A DNA stretch of 64,000 bases from contig JAZQNO010000021.1 in assembly GCA_045627385.1 (NCBI GenBank), positions 1-64,000 of the forward strand. Reading direction: 5' to 3'. The stretch is from UBA1757 sp045627385. Lineage in GTDB: Bacteria; Bacteroidota; Bacteroidia; Bacteroidales; UBA1402. Position numbers and translations under genes: made by a program. Below, one piece after another: positions 9,275 to 17,321 of the stretch (position 1 is its first letter; each line of letters opens with the position of its first letter). A model generated the notes under the pieces. It worked only from the letters and a program-made list of their open reading frames with translations, did no database searches and was not told where the DNA came from.

Positions 9275-11992
9275 ATGAAAAAGAGAGTTTATCTGTTTGG
9301 CAACAAGAAAGCCGACGGTAACGGTTCGATGCGCGAACTGTTGGGCGGAAAGGGTGCCAATCTGGCAGAAATGAACCTGCTGGGCATGCCCGTTCCTCCG
9401 GGATTTACCATTACCACTGAAGTCTGCACCGAGTATTTCCAAGTCGGTAAGGACGCTGTCGTAGCCGATATCAAATCCGATGTCGAGGCTGCCATGAAGG
9501 CCACTGAAGCCGCTGTCAACGGTCCGAAGTTCGGCGATCCCGAGAATCCCCTTCTGGTTTCCGTACGTTCGGGTGCCCGCGCTTCCATGCCCGGTATGAT
9601 GGACACCATCTTGAACCTGGGTATGAACGACAAGGCTGTCGAAGTTGTCGCCAAACGCAGCGGCAACGCCCGTTTCGCCTGGGACTCCTACCGCCGTTTC
9701 GTCCAGATGTACGGCGACGTCGTACTGGGTATGAAGCCCGTCAGCAAAGAAGATGAAGATCCTTTCGAGGTCATCATCAATTCCGTCAAGGCCAAACGCA
9801 ATGTCAAACTCGATACCGAACTGAACACCGAAGACCTCAAGGAACTGGTCACTCTGTTCAAGGCCGCCGTCAAGAAGGTGACCGGTCAGGATTTCCCCGA
9901 CGATCCCTGGCAGCAGCTTTGGGGCGCCATCTGTGCCGTATTCGACAGCTGGATGAACGAACGTGCCATCCTCTACCGCAAACTCAACAAGATTCCGGCA
10001 GAGTGGGGTACCGCCGTCAACGTACAGTCGATGGTGTTCGGCAATATGGGCGACAATTCCGCCACTGGCGTCGCTTTCACGCGTGACGCCGCCACCGGTG
10101 AAGACATCTTCAACGGCGAATATCTCATCAACGCTCAGGGTGAAGACGTCGTCGCCGGCATCCGCACTCCTCAGCAGATCACCATCGAAGGCTCTCGCCG
10201 TTGGGCAAAGCGTCAGGGTATCAGTGAAAAGGAGCGTGCTGAGAAATATCCTTCGCTGGAAGAATCCATGCCTCAGGCTTTCCGCGAACTGAATCAGATT
10301 CAGGAAAACCTCGAGAACCACAACAAGGACATGCAGGACATCGAGTTCACCATTCAGGACGGCAAGCTCTGGATGTTGCAGACCCGCAACGGCAAGCGCA
10401 CCGGCGCCGCCATGGTCCGCATCGCCATGGAAATGCTCCACTCGGGCATGCTGACCGAGCAGGAAGCCATCCTGCGCATCGAGCCTGAAAAACTTGACGA
10501 ACTGCTTCACCCTGTATTCAAGAAATCCGCTCTGGCAGCTGCAAAGCCTGTCACCAAGGGCCTTCCCGCATCTCCGGGCGCCGCTTGCGGCCGCATCGTC
10601 TTCTTCGCTGAAGACGCCGAAGCCATGGCTGAAAAAGGTGAAAAGACCATCCTCGTCCGTATCGAGACTTCTCCTGAAGACCTCAAGGGCATGCACAGCG
10701 CTGAAGGTATCATGACCGCCCGCGGCGGTATGACTTCGCACGCTGCCGTTGTCGCCCGCGGTATGGGCAAATGCTGCGTTTCCGCCGCCAACGGAGTCCT
10801 CATCGACTACAAGGCCCGCACCATCAACTTCGGCAGCATCACGCTGAAGGAAGGCGACTGGCTTTCCCTGGACGGTTCCACCGGCCTGGTATACGAAGGC
10901 AAGATTGAGACTCAGGCTCCCGAACTCTCCGGAAACTTCGGCGAACTGATGACTCTGGCCGACAAATATGCCCGTCTGAAAGTGCGCACCAACGCCGACA
11001 CGCCCCGCGACGCCGCCGTGGCCCGCTCGTTCGGCGCCACCGGTATCGGTCTGACCCGTACCGAGCACATGTTCTTCGACGGTGACAAGATCATCGCCAT
11101 GCGTCAGATGATTCTGGCCAAGGACGAAATCGGACGCCGTGAGGCTCTGGCCAAACTGCTCCCGCTCCAGCGCGACGACTTCTATGGCATCTTCAAGGCC
11201 ATGCACGACCTGCCTGTGACTGTCCGCCTGCTTGACCCGCCGCTTCACGAGTTCGTTCCCCACGATGAGAAGGGACAGAAGGAAATGGCCGACGTCATGG
11301 GCGTCACCGTCGCCGATGTGAAGGCCCGCGTCGAATCCCTCATCGAACAGAACCCGATGCTGGGTCACCGCGGCTGTCGTCTGGGCAACACCTATCCCGA
11401 AATCACCGAGATGCAGACCCGCGCCATCCTGGGTGCCGCTCTGGATCTGAAGAACGAAGGCATGAACGTCTATCCCGAAATCATGATTCCGCTCATCGGT
11501 TCCGTGCAGGAGTTCAACGCCCAGAAGAGCGTCATCGACGCCACCGCCAAGGCTCTCTTCGCCGAACGCAACGAACATATCGACTATAAGGTCGGCACCA
11601 TGATCGAGATTCCCCGCGCCGCTCTGACGGCCAATCAGATTGCTCAGTCGGCCCAGTTCTTCTCCTTCGGCACCAACGACCTCACTCAGATGACCTTCGG
11701 CTACAGCCGCGACGACGTGGCTTCCTTCCTGCCGATTTATCTGGAGAAGGGTATCCTCAAGAGCGACCCCTTCGCAGTGCTCGACCAGCAGGGTGTCGGT
11801 CAGCTCGTCAATATGGCCACCCAGAACGGCCGTGCCGTCAATCCGAACCTCAAGTGCGGCATCTGCGGCGAACACGGCGGCGAACCCTCTTCTGTCGAAT
11901 TCTGCCACCGCGTGGGTCTCAACTATGTCAGCTGTTCGCCTTATCGCGTGCCCATCGCACGTCTGGCAGCCGCTCAGGCAGCTTTGAGATAA
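9275..11992 (+). CDS. ppdK: pyruvate, phosphate dikinase
   Basis: The 905-residue enzyme interconverts pyruvate, ATP and phosphate with phosphoenolpyruvate, AMP and pyrophosphate, linking glycolysis to C4 metabolism in many anaerobes. It has the N-terminal ATP-grasp nucleotide domain (LLGGKGANLAEMNLLGMPVPPGF at the start), the swivelling phosphohistidine domain with TARGGMTSHAAVVARG, in which His489 is the phosphorylated residue, and the C-terminal PEP-binding barrel ending in CGICGEHGGEP. Length is standard. Codon use is strongly biased to C-ending codons, a sign of high expression, which also creates a long empty frame on the opposite strand. It is a single-gene unit with its own promoter and terminator. 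Confidence 0.98.
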   Translation: MKKRVYLFGNKKADGNGSMRELLGGKGANLAEMNLLGMPVPPGFTITTEVCTEYFQVGKDAVVADIKSDVEAAMKATEAAVNGPKFGDPENPLLVSVRSGARASMPGMMDTILNLGMNDKAVEVVAKRSGNARFAWDSYRRFVQMYGDVVLGMKPVSKEDEDPFEVIINSVKAKRNVKLDTELNTEDLKELVTLFKAAVKKVTGQDFPDDPWQQLWGAICAVFDSWMNERAILYRKLNKIPAEWGTAVNVQSMVFGNMGDNSATGVAFTRDAATGEDIFNGEYLINAQGEDVVAGIRTPQQITIEGSRRWAKRQGISEKERAEKYPSLEESMPQAFRELNQIQENLENHNKDMQDIEFTIQDGKLWMLQTRNGKRTGAAMVRIAMEMLHSGMLTEQEAILRIEPEKLDELLHPVFKKSALAAAKPVTKGLPASPGAACGRIVFFAEDAEAMAEKGEKTILVRIETSPEDLKGMHSAEGIMTARGGMTSHAAVVARGMGKCCVSAANGVLIDYKARTINFGSITLKEGDWLSLDGSTGLVYEGKIETQAPELSGNFGELMTLADKYARLKVRTNADTPRDAAVARSFGATGIGLTRTEHMFFDGDKIIAMRQMILAKDEIGRREALAKLLPLQRDDFYGIFKAMHDLPVTVRLLDPPLHEFVPHDEKGQKEMADVMGVTVADVKARVESLIEQNPMLGHRGCRLGNTYPEITEMQTRAILGAALDLKNEGMNVYPEIMIPLIGSVQEFNAQKSVIDATAKALFAERNEHIDYKVGTMIEIPRAALTANQIAQSAQFFSFGTNDLTQMTFGYSRDDVASFLPIYLEKGILKSDPFAVLDQQGVGQLVNMATQNGRAVNPNLKCGICGEHGGEPSSVEFCHRVGLNYVSCSPYRVPIARLAAAQAALR

Positions 11993-12015
11993 GCGCGTTC
12001 GAAAAATTTTTGAAG

Positions 12016-12053
12016 ACATGGATGGCATAATTTTGTCATCCATGTTTTTTTTT
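12016..12053 (+). terminator. rho-independent terminator after ppdK
   Basis: A stem of nine to eleven base pairs (16-26 with 35-45 of the 12000s) with an eight-base loop is followed by an unbroken T-run to 12053. The structure overlaps the -33 element of the next promoter. Confidence 0.85.
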
Positions 12054-12062
12054 ATATGTTTG
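12032..12062 (+). promoter_or_regulatory. promoter of the HU gene pair
   Basis: TTTG at 12032-12035 and TATGTTTG at 12055-12062 are separated by 19 bases, a full match to the Bacteroides promoter pattern. The HU ATG is 22 bases further on. Confidence 0.7.
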
Positions 12063-12084
12063 CTTTGTCAAAAGCCTTCATCTT

Positions 12085-12375
12085 ATGAATCATAAGGAAT
12101 TAGTTCAAGCTGTACAGCGTGAGACCGGCCTGCCGTCCGACAAGGTGTCCGCCATGACGGACTGTGCGGTGGCTGCCATTGTCGGCATGCTCGCCCAGGG
12201 CGATTCGATCGCTATCCAGGGATTCGGTTCGTTTGAGGTCAAAAAGAAGGAAGAGCGTCTGTCGGTGCATCCTTCAACGGGGTGCCGTATGATGATTCCT
12301 CCCAAACAGGTGCCGTCTTTCCGTCCGGGAGCCACCTTGAAAAGTCGAATCAGAAATCATCAGAATCATGAATAA
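12085..12375 (+). CDS. HU/IHF-family DNA-binding protein
   Basis: The 96-residue protein has the HU fold: a helical N-terminus, then the beta-arm region around IAIQGFGSFEVKKKEERLSVHPSTG, and PPKQVPSFRPGATLK, equivalent to the usual PAxKVPxFxxGxxLK motif. HU-type proteins bend DNA without strong sequence preference. Its last eight bases overlap the start of the HU-LysM gene, and both use one promoter, so the two products are made together and could form a mixed HU dimer (inference). Which of the several Bacteroidales HU paralogues this is cannot be told from sequence alone. Confidence 0.9.
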   Translation: MNHKELVQAVQRETGLPSDKVSAMTDCAVAAIVGMLAQGDSIAIQGFGSFEVKKKEERLSVHPSTGCRMMIPPKQVPSFRPGATLKSRIRNHQNHE

Positions 12376-13375
12376 CAAGTATCTTCTGAACGATCTGGTT
12401 CAAAAACTGGCGGATGCCGGATTCGAGCGCAGGGAAGCCGACGCCTTCGCCCGTTCCCTGTTCACTCAGGTGGAAGAGGCCATTTTCCGCGACGGGATGG
12501 TCAAAGTGCAGGGCTTGGGCATTTTCAGGCTCGTTCAGGTGGAGGCGCGTCAGAGTGTCAACGTCAATACGGGTGAAAAGTTCGAGATAGACGCGCATTA
12601 CAAGCTCTCGTTTTCGCCCGACCAGGCGCTGAAAACCAAGGTGAACGCTCCTTTCGCCCATCTCGAGACCGTCGCTTTGGACGCATCGGACACCGCAGAC
12701 GCTCTGGACGTATCGGATGTCCCGTCCGCTGACGAGGCCTGCGCTATAAAGGCTGAAAATGCTTCCGAACCGGTCTTCGAAACGACTTGTCCGGCCGCTT
12801 CGGGCGTATCATCTTCTGATACTTCATCTGAAATCAAAGAACAAACTACTGAAAACAATATGGAAAAAGAAGAACCTGCATTCGAGGTGGAAGAGACCTC
12901 GCAGAAAAAAGAAAAGAAAAAGGGCGGTGCCTGGGCTTGGATTGTCTTTGCCCTCATCGTCATCGCGCTTGTCATCTTCGCCCTGTTCAACGGCTGTGAC
13001 GAGAAATCCGGCAAACAGCCGAATGTCGTTGCCGAACAGATAGACGAACAGGCTTCGGTACAGGCGGAAGCCGAAGAGGCCGAAAAGGCTGAGGAAACCG
13101 TAGATGCCGCCACATGGGACACCTATAAGGAAATCACGCTGCAGCGCGGTCAGTGGCTGGCCCAGCTGTCTCAGAAATACTACGGCCATCGTGTGTTCTG
13201 GGTGTACATCTATCAGGCCAACCGCGATGTGATGCGCAATCCCAACGATCTGAAACCCGGTGTGAAAATCCGCATCCCCATGGCGCCCGCATCGGTGGTC
13301 GACCCCAACTCGGAAGCGTCGATAGCCAAGGCACAGGCCTTGGAGGACCAGTACCGTGCCCAGTTCGCCAAATGA
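12368..13375 (+). CDS. membrane-anchored HU-domain protein with C-terminal LysM domain
   Basis: The 335-residue protein has three parts. Residues 1-105 form a HU-like DNA-binding domain (KVQGLGIFRLVQVEARQSV, then SVNVNTGEKFEI). Residues 106-185 are an acidic, low-complexity linker. A single membrane segment spans about 187-208, flanked on the N-side by KKEKKK, which predicts that the HU domain stays in the cytoplasm. Residues 257-304 form a LysM peptidoglycan-binding domain (LQRGQWLAQLSQKYYG ... NPNDLKPGVKIRIP). The layout would tie DNA to the cell wall across the inner membrane. Proteins of this build are, to my knowledge, conserved in Bacteroidales but not functionally explained. Confidence 0.88.
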   Translation: MNNKYLLNDLVQKLADAGFERREADAFARSLFTQVEEAIFRDGMVKVQGLGIFRLVQVEARQSVNVNTGEKFEIDAHYKLSFSPDQALKTKVNAPFAHLETVALDASDTADALDVSDVPSADEACAIKAENASEPVFETTCPAASGVSSSDTSSEIKEQTTENNMEKEEPAFEVEETSQKKEKKKGGAWAWIVFALIVIALVIFALFNGCDEKSGKQPNVVAEQIDEQASVQAEAEEAEKAEETVDAATWDTYKEITLQRGQWLAQLSQKYYGHRVFWVYIYQANRDVMRNPNDLKPGVKIRIPMAPASVVDPNSEASIAKAQALEDQYRAQFAK

Positions 13376-13424
13376 TCCGAAGCTCGTAAGCATTTTTTGT
13401 CTTTCATATTTCCTTTTTTTAACG

Positions 13425-13458
13425 ATATGAGCTATATCCGTATAGCTCATATTTTTTT
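13425..13458 (+). terminator. perfect 12-bp hairpin with T-run after the HU-LysM gene
   Basis: Arms at 13425-13436 and 13441-13452 are perfectly complementary around a TCCG loop and are followed by a T-run. The AT-rich stem could instead be an operator, because it lies where the -33 region of the moxR promoter would be. Confidence 0.75.
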
Positions 13459-13465
13459 ATCTTTG
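13458..13465 (+). promoter_or_regulatory. -7 box of the moxR-bat operon promoter
   Basis: TATCTTTG matches TAnnTTTG, 24 bases before the moxR ATG. No TTTG is present at the expected -33 position, which is occupied by the inverted repeat. Confidence 0.6.
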
Positions 13466-13488
13466 CGATTAACAAAATCCAATGGAAT

Positions 13489-14481
13489 ATGAGTCAAGTT
13501 GATATTAGAGAACTGAATGCTCTCATCGAAAAGAAGAGCGAGTTTGTCGATATGATCACTCTCGGCATGGACAAGGTGATTGTCGGACAGAAACATCTGG
13601 TGGAATCTCTGCTTATCGGTCTTCTGTCGGACGGACACATTCTTCTGGAAGGTGTTCCCGGTTTGGCGAAGACGCTGGCCATCAAGAGCCTGGCTTCTCT
13701 TATCCAGTCAAAATACAGCCGCATCCAGTTCACGCCCGACCTCTTGCCGGCCGACGTCATCGGTACGATGATCTACAGTCAGAAATCGGAGGAGTTCACG
13801 GTCAAGAAAGGTCCGGTTTTCGCCAATTTCATCCTGGCCGATGAAATCAACCGCGCGCCCGCCAAGGTCCAGAGCGCTCTGCTGGAAGCCATGCAGGAAC
13901 GTCAGGTCACCATCGGCGACAACACTTTCCGCCTCGAGGCGCCTTTCTTGGTGATGGCCACTCAGAATCCCATCGAACAGGAAGGCACCTATCCGCTGCC
14001 CGAAGCCCAGATGGACCGTTTCATGATGAAGGTGATGATCGGTTACCCGAAGAAAGAAGAGGAGGCCCGCATCATCCGTATGAACATCAATCAGGAATTC
14101 GAGGAAATCAAGCCGATTCTGAAGGCCGATGAAATTCTCGAAGCCCGCCAGGTGGTCCGTCAGGTCTATATGGACGAAAAGATCGAACGCTATATCGTGG
14201 ACATCGTGTTCGCTTCGCGTTATCCCGAAGAATACGGTCTGTCCGGACTCAAAGGCATGATTTCCTTCGGCGGTTCGCCCCGCGCTTCCATCAATCTGGC
14301 TTTGGCAGCCCGTGCCTATGCCTTCATCAAGCATCGCGGTTATGTGATTCCCGAAGATGTGCGCACGGTGGCCCATGACGTGCTGCGTCACCGTATCGGA
14401 CTGAGCTACGAGGCTGAAGCCAACAACATGACCAGCGACGAAATTGTCAGCGAAATCCTCAACGCCGTTCAGGTGCCCTAA
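13489..14481 (+). CDS. moxR: MoxR-family AAA ATPase
   Basis: The 330-residue protein is a MoxR-type AAA+ ATPase with Walker A GVPGLAKT (55-62), Walker B ending in LADE (119-120), and the conserved ATQNPIEQEGTYPLPEAQMDRF stretch split by the sensor region. MoxR proteins are thought to act as chaperones that activate partners with von Willebrand factor A (vWA) domains by inserting metal or remodelling complexes. Here it heads an operon holding exactly such partners: a DUF58 protein and the vWA proteins BatA and BatB. It is the first gene after the promoter; the DUF58 gene follows after 20 bases. Confidence 0.95.
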   Translation: MSQVDIRELNALIEKKSEFVDMITLGMDKVIVGQKHLVESLLIGLLSDGHILLEGVPGLAKTLAIKSLASLIQSKYSRIQFTPDLLPADVIGTMIYSQKSEEFTVKKGPVFANFILADEINRAPAKVQSALLEAMQERQVTIGDNTFRLEAPFLVMATQNPIEQEGTYPLPEAQMDRFMMKVMIGYPKKEEEARIIRMNINQEFEEIKPILKADEILEARQVVRQVYMDEKIERYIVDIVFASRYPEEYGLSGLKGMISFGGSPRASINLALAARAYAFIKHRGYVIPEDVRTVAHDVLRHRIGLSYEAEANNMTSDEIVSEILNAVQVP

Positions 14482-14501
14482 TCGATCACGAATTCATTTC
14501 T

Positions 14502-15371
14502 ATGGAAACAAGCGACTTGTTGGCTAAAGTCCGTCAGATAGAAATCAAGACGCGAGGTCTTTCCCGCAACATATTCGCAGGTCAGTACCACACCGCCTTC
14601 AAGGGGCGCGGTATGGCTTTTTCCGAGGTCAGGGAATATCAGTTCGGCGACGATGTCCGCAGCATCGACTGGAATGTGACGGCCCGTCTCAACAGCCCCT
14701 ATGTGAAGATATTTGAGGAAGAGCGTGAACTGACGGTGATGCTGCTCGTCGACGTGTCGGGCAGCCGGCTTTTCGGTTCGGTGAACGGCCTCAAGCAGGA
14801 GATGATGACCGAGTTGGCCGCCACCTTGGCATTTTCCGCCATTCAGAACAACGACAAGATTGGAGTCATCTTCTTTTCCGACCGGGTCGAGAAGTTCATT
14901 CCGCCCCAAAAAGGCCGCAAGCATATCCTTTACATCATCCGCGAGCTGATCAGTTTCCAGCCGGAGCACCGCGAGACGGATCTTGGGGAGGCTGTCCGCT
15001 ATATGACCAACGCCATCAAGAAGCGCTGTACGGCCTTCATCATTTCCGATTTCATCGATATGAAAGATTTCCGCACTTCGCTCACCGTCGCCAACCGAAA
15101 GCACGATATGGTGGCCATTCAGGTTTATGACAGGCGCGAGGCCGAGCTGCCTCCGGTGGGCCTGGTCCGCATGCTGGACGCGGAAAGTGGGGAAGAAGTG
15201 CTGGCGGACACGTCTTCGGCGGCTGTCAGAGACGCTTATCGACGTTGGTGGAAAGAATTGCAGGACTCGCTGGATGAGACCTTCAAGAAAAGCAAGGTCG
15301 ACCATGTGTCCGTGTCGACCGAACAGGATTATGTGAAAGCCCTGATGGCTCTGTTTAATTTGCGCAATTAG
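14502..15371 (+). CDS. DUF58 domain protein (Bat operon)
   Basis: The 289-residue protein has the DUF58 signature in its first third (GRGMAFSEVREYQFGDDVRSIDWN) and a vWA-like remainder, with a metal-site-like DVSGSRLFG in place of the classical DxSxS and IISDFIDMKDF later. Proteins of this type almost always sit next to moxR and are assumed to be its partner in envelope or stress functions. There is no signal peptide or membrane segment, so the protein is probably cytoplasmic. It lies 20 bases after moxR and four bases before the next gene. Confidence 0.9.
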   Translation: METSDLLAKVRQIEIKTRGLSRNIFAGQYHTAFKGRGMAFSEVREYQFGDDVRSIDWNVTARLNSPYVKIFEEERELTVMLLVDVSGSRLFGSVNGLKQEMMTELAATLAFSAIQNNDKIGVIFFSDRVEKFIPPQKGRKHILYIIRELISFQPEHRETDLGEAVRYMTNAIKKRCTAFIISDFIDMKDFRTSLTVANRKHDMVAIQVYDRREAELPPVGLVRMLDAESGEEVLADTSSAAVRDAYRRWWKELQDSLDETFKKSKVDHVSVSTEQDYVKALMALFNLRN

Positions 15372-15374
15372 AAG

Positions 15375-16331
15375 ATGGTTCGTAAAAAAGTCATATGGAT
15401 GCTGACGGCCTGTCTGTGCGTCTTGCCTCTGAGAGCGGCACGGGTGTCGGTCGATGCCCAGCTCGATTCGATGCAGATGCTCATCGGCTGCCAGAACCGC
15501 TATCGGCTGACGGTGACCGTACCTGAGGAATCGCAGGTGGAGATACCGGTCATTTATGCCGATACTCTGGTCAAAGGCGTGGAAATCCTTTCCCGCAGCG
15601 GACCAGACAGCGCTCAAATCGGCAATGGCCGCAAGCAGTACACACTCGACTATCTGCTCACCAGCTTCGATCAGGATCTCTATTATCTGCCTCCCGTCAC
15701 AGTGAAGGCAGATGGTGAAGAATATGAGAGCAACTATTTGAGCCTCAAGGTTATGACCTATCAGGTGGACACGACTTCGATGCAGATATTCGATGTGAAG
15801 CCCATCTTGAAGGCGCCCTTTGTCATCCTCGATTGGCTTTGGCCTTGGGGACTGATTCCGCTTGTCGGATGCCTTGCCTGTGTGGCGGTGCTCCTCATCT
15901 CCCGTTTCCGCCGCAAGCAAGAGGAGGAAAGCGTCTCCGATCCCGAATTGCTTCTGCCGCCTCATGTGGCCGCCATTCAAGCGCTCGACGCCATCCGAGA
16001 GGCCAAAATCTGGCAGCAGGGACGTTATAAGGATTTCTATACGCAGTTGACCGATGTGCTGCGCCGCTACATTTCCCGCCGTTTCGGCATTTCCGCTATG
16101 GAAATGACTTCGGACGAAGTGCTGGACCTCTTGCGCCGCGAACCGGAGGCCAAGCCTGTCTACCGCGAAATGTGCCAAATCCTGCAGTTGGCCGATTTGG
16201 TCAAATTCGCCAAGATGAATCCTTTGCCCGATGAGAACGACCGCAGTCTGAAACAGGCATATCAGTTTGTGGATCAGACAAAAATGGAGGAAACTCAGGA
16301 AGATGTTTCCGGAAAGGAGGCAGGCTTATGA
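15375..16331 (+). CDS. BatD-like membrane protein of the Bat operon (DUF4381-like tail)
   Basis: The 318-residue protein starts with a signal peptide (about 1-21, ending near LRAA), followed by a periplasmic beta-rich domain of about 130 residues. One membrane helix follows near residues 154-176 (LIPLVGCLACVAVLLI), then a basic RFRRKQ stop-transfer. The cytoplasmic tail of about 140 residues contains YKDFYTQLTDVLRRYISRRFG, the helical motif that also occurs at the C-terminus of BatD proteins and DUF4381 proteins. It overlaps batA by four bases. It is probably a partner subunit of the vWA proteins; the exact function is unknown. Confidence 0.75.
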   Translation: MVRKKVIWMLTACLCVLPLRAARVSVDAQLDSMQMLIGCQNRYRLTVTVPEESQVEIPVIYADTLVKGVEILSRSGPDSAQIGNGRKQYTLDYLLTSFDQDLYYLPPVTVKADGEEYESNYLSLKVMTYQVDTTSMQIFDVKPILKAPFVILDWLWPWGLIPLVGCLACVAVLLISRFRRKQEEESVSDPELLLPPHVAAIQALDAIREAKIWQQGRYKDFYTQLTDVLRRYISRRFGISAMEMTSDEVLDLLRREPEAKPVYREMCQILQLADLVKFAKMNPLPDENDRSLKQAYQFVDQTKMEETQEDVSGKEAGL

Positions 16332-17308
16332 TTCTGGCCAAACCTTTCTGCCTGCTACTGCTGATTCCTTTGGTGGCCGCTGTCGTGTGGTATGTGCTCA
16401 CCCTTCGTCGCCGTTTCGCCAGCCTGCAGGTGTCCAATACATTCGCTTTGCGTCTGCATCGCACTTGGAAACGTTGGCTCGTCCATGTGCCTTTCGCCTG
16501 CGTGGCGCTGGCATACGCTTGCCTGGTGGTGGTCCTGGCCCGTCCGCAGTCGATTGACAGCTGGCAGAACAGCACGACGGAGGGCATCGACATCATGGTG
16601 GCCCTGGACATCTCCACTTCCATGTTGGCGGAAGATCTCAAGCCCAACCGTTTGGAGGCCGCCAAAAACATCGCCTCATCCTTCATCTCTGGCCGTACGA
16701 CAGACAATATCGGCCTGGTGGTCTTTTCGGCGGAGAGTTTCACCCAGTGCCCGCTCACGACCGACCACAGCGTTCTGATCAACCTTTTCGGAAGCATCCG
16801 CAGCGGAATGATTGAAGACGGCACGGCCATCGGTCTGGGACTCGCCAATGCGGTAAGCCGCATCAAAGACGGTCAGGCCAAATCGAAGGTGGTCATCCTG
16901 CTGACGGACGGCACCAACAATAGGGGAGACATCGACCCGATTACGGCTGCGGAACTGGCCAAGACCTTTGGCGTCAGAGTCTACACCATCGGCGTCGGCA
17001 CCCGCGGAAAGGCCCCGTATCCCTTCCAGACGGCCAATGGCGTGGTCTATCAGAACATAGACGTCGTCATCGACGAGGAACCGCTCAAACAGATTGCTTC
17101 CATGACGGGAGGCGTCTATTTCAGAGCTACGGACAATTCCAAACTGAAAGGCATCTACGAAGAGATTGACCAACTGGAAAAAACCAAAATGCAGGTGCAC
17201 GAGTACAGCAAGCGGACGGAGGAATACCGCCGCTTCGGACTGGCTGCCCTTGTCCTCTTGCTTCTGGGGCTGCTGTGCAAACAGACATTGACCCGAAGTA
17301 TTCCTTAA
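16328..17308 (+). CDS. batA: BatA, membrane vWA-domain protein
   Basis: The 326-residue protein has two N-terminal membrane helices (about 5-25 and 50-70), a central vWA domain with an intact metal-ion-dependent adhesion site (Asp94, Ser96, Ser98 in LDISTSM; later TDGTNN), and a C-terminal membrane helix near 300-320 (FGLAALVLLLLGLL). In Bacteroides fragilis the bat genes were linked to oxygen tolerance; the molecular role is still unclear. BatA is encoded between the BatD-like gene (overlap) and batB (13 bases), so the vWA pair is made together. Confidence 0.93.
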   Translation: MILAKPFCLLLLIPLVAAVVWYVLTLRRRFASLQVSNTFALRLHRTWKRWLVHVPFACVALAYACLVVVLARPQSIDSWQNSTTEGIDIMVALDISTSMLAEDLKPNRLEAAKNIASSFISGRTTDNIGLVVFSAESFTQCPLTTDHSVLINLFGSIRSGMIEDGTAIGLGLANAVSRIKDGQAKSKVVILLTDGTNNRGDIDPITAAELAKTFGVRVYTIGVGTRGKAPYPFQTANGVVYQNIDVVIDEEPLKQIASMTGGVYFRATDNSKLKGIYEEIDQLEKTKMQVHEYSKRTEEYRRFGLAALVLLLLGLLCKQTLTRSIP

Positions 17309-17321
17309 TTGCCCATAAGTT

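Noticed and set aside
9245..12043. A 932-codon open frame on the minus strand opposite ppdK
   Set aside because: It is a mirror of the strongly biased codon use of ppdK; the translation has no recognisable domain, and ppdK is certain.
14478..16178. A 566-codon minus-strand frame opposite the DUF58 and BatD-like genes
   Set aside because: It crosses two well-supported genes and has a shadow-frame composition without motifs.
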